A program made the position numbers and the translations under genes. From contig JAEOUB010000162.1 of assembly GCA_016839545.1 (NCBI GenBank), positions 1 to 6,082 on the forward strand: a stretch of DNA of 6,082 nt. Reading direction: 5' to 3'. Shown here in pieces: positions 5,402 to 6,082 of the stretch. Origin of the DNA: Candidatus Kariarchaeota archaeon. Its GTDB lineage: Archaea > Asgardarchaeota > Heimdallarchaeia > Heimdallarchaeales > Kariarchaeaceae. The number at the start of each line of letters is the position of its first letter. Position 1 is the stretch's first letter. A model generated the notes under the pieces. The model had not been told where the DNA came from. It worked only from the letters and a program-made list of their open reading frames with translations, and did no database searches.

Positions 5402-5544
5402 AAGGAAGGCTCCTGTGTATAGAATATAATCTACACCATTGCAATCAGTTTCCGGTCCAATAAAATGCGGAATCTGGAGGCTAATTCACGTAATAGAATG
5501 GGTATTAAGCTAACCTATATCAGTGAAGAGATGTCCCTTGACCT
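5402..5544. promoter_or_regulatory. Divergent promoter region between the mscS pair and the HAD gene
   Basis: A 143-bp gap with no gene. For the minus strand, AGGAG at 5410-5414 is the ribosome binding site of the first MscS gene; a TATA-like CATTTTATTGG (5457-5467) would give a leader of about 35 nt that includes it. A second AT-rich element (5422-5431) is too close to allow a leader. For the plus strand, CTATAT at 5515-5520 lies about 28 bases before ATG 5545, the distance expected for an archaeal leaderless transcript. The assignments come from composition and spacing only. Confidence 0.4.
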
Positions 5545-6082
5545 ATGAAATTCGAGGGTGTAGACACCATTTTGTTTGATATGGATGGCACCCTGACTGA
5601 TCTGTCTGTACGGTGGTGGGAGCCCTTTTTCAGAGCTCATAACAAGGTCAGACCTGATTTTGACTATGAACTCCATCGTGAGGCATTTGAGGCCAAGATT
5701 GGTCCGATTATCCAGCATGCAGGTGGCAATTCACGGTTTCTAGGTCTGAAAATAATCTGGAAGGTTACTCGGGCGATGAAACTCTCAGTATGGCAGACCA
5801 TTCGTCTTCTCCGTCATTTACGACAGGATGAGCTGGCCTTCCGAGAGATCGTGCCACTAGAAGGTGCAGAGAATGTAGTACGGACTCTCAAGGAGAGGGG
5901 ATACCGCCTGGCTCTGGTCACTAGTGCCAGATGGGAGACTGTAGAGAAAGCAAGATCAGAACACGATTTCTTCAACCTTTTTGACACAATTGTTGCCCGT
6001 GATGATGTGTCTCAGACAAAACCAGATCCTGAGAGCCTGACCAAGGCACTTGATAGATTGGGCTCTGAACAGGGTACTGCTG
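5545..6082 (+). CDS. HAD-superfamily hydrolase, phosphatase type (C-terminal end cut by window edge)
   Basis: The first 179 residues are visible. Motif I is FDMDGTLTD (11-19), with nucleophile Asp12 and acid/base Asp14. A helical insertion at about 20-100 sits in the C1 cap position, as in phosphoglycolate phosphatase and beta-phosphoglucomutase relatives. Motif II is VTSA (125-128) with Thr126, and motif III is Lys159 in QTKPDPES. Motif IV, the metal-binding acidic pair expected in a GD...D context, lies past the right edge. The visible motifs fit a cytoplasmic Mg-dependent phosphatase of small phosphorylated metabolites; the substrate cannot be told from this. The cap contains unusually many Trp, Arg and His residues (for example WW at 24-25 and LLRHLRQ near 88-94). 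ATG 5545 is the natural start because motif I follows at residue 11; it has no close ribosome binding site. Confidence 0.88.
   Translation, partial: MKFEGVDTILFDMDGTLTDLSVRWWEPFFRAHNKVRPDFDYELHREAFEAKIGPIIQHAGGNSRFLGLKIIWKVTRAMKLSVWQTIRLLRHLRQDELAFREIVPLEGAENVVRTLKERGYRLALVTSARWETVEKARSEHDFFNLFDTIVARDDVSQTKPDPESLTKALDRLGSEQGTA

Noticed and set aside
1..6082. CRISPR arrays, insertion sequences and tRNA or rRNA genes
   Set aside because: I saw no regularly spaced direct repeats, transposase-like frames with terminal repeats, or RNA gene hallmarks by eye.

Overview
The window reads as ordinary, gene-dense prokaryotic DNA of moderate GC. I think an archaeon is most likely, possibly of the Asgard (Thorarchaeota-like) type. 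That rests on the style of the proteins, on AT-rich TATA-like elements and oligo-T tracts in the intergenic gaps, and on a mix of Shine-Dalgarno-led and apparently leaderless starts. This is inference; there is no rRNA or other marker gene to settle it.

Layout from left to right: (1) the start of a P-loop kinase of the uridine kinase/phosphoribulokinase type, minus strand, cut by the left edge; (2) a short divergent promoter region; (3) a full-length uvrC on the plus strand; (4) a small TerB-like helical protein on the minus strand whose stop codon directly abuts the uvrC stop; (5) a 286-bp gap that holds what looks like the broken tail of a winged-helix regulator, minus strand; (6) a second UvrC-like gene on the minus strand that carries only the N-terminal half of UvrC (GIY-YIG-like domain, four-cysteine cluster, UVR motif) with altered nuclease residues; (7) a 219-bp gap with inverted repeats, a T7 tract and an open frame without a start codon; (8) two translationally coupled MscS-family channel genes on the minus strand; (9) a divergent gap; (10) the start of a HAD-family hydrolase on the plus strand, cut by the right edge.

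Functionally there are two clusters. The DNA-repair cluster pairs a complete UvrC, with both nuclease centres intact, with a shortened paralogue that probably arose by duplication, because the two share the same unusual cysteine spacing and flanking motifs. uvrA and uvrB are not in the window. The osmotic cluster is a two-gene operon of MscS paralogues joined by an ATGA overlap and a strong internal ribosome binding site; the coupling and the opposite charge at one pore-exit position suggest co-assembly. The kinase, TerB-like protein and HAD hydrolase have no evident link to these. The most unusual item is the half-UvrC beside a full UvrC, followed by the wHTH remnant and the structured gap upstream of the half-UvrC gene.
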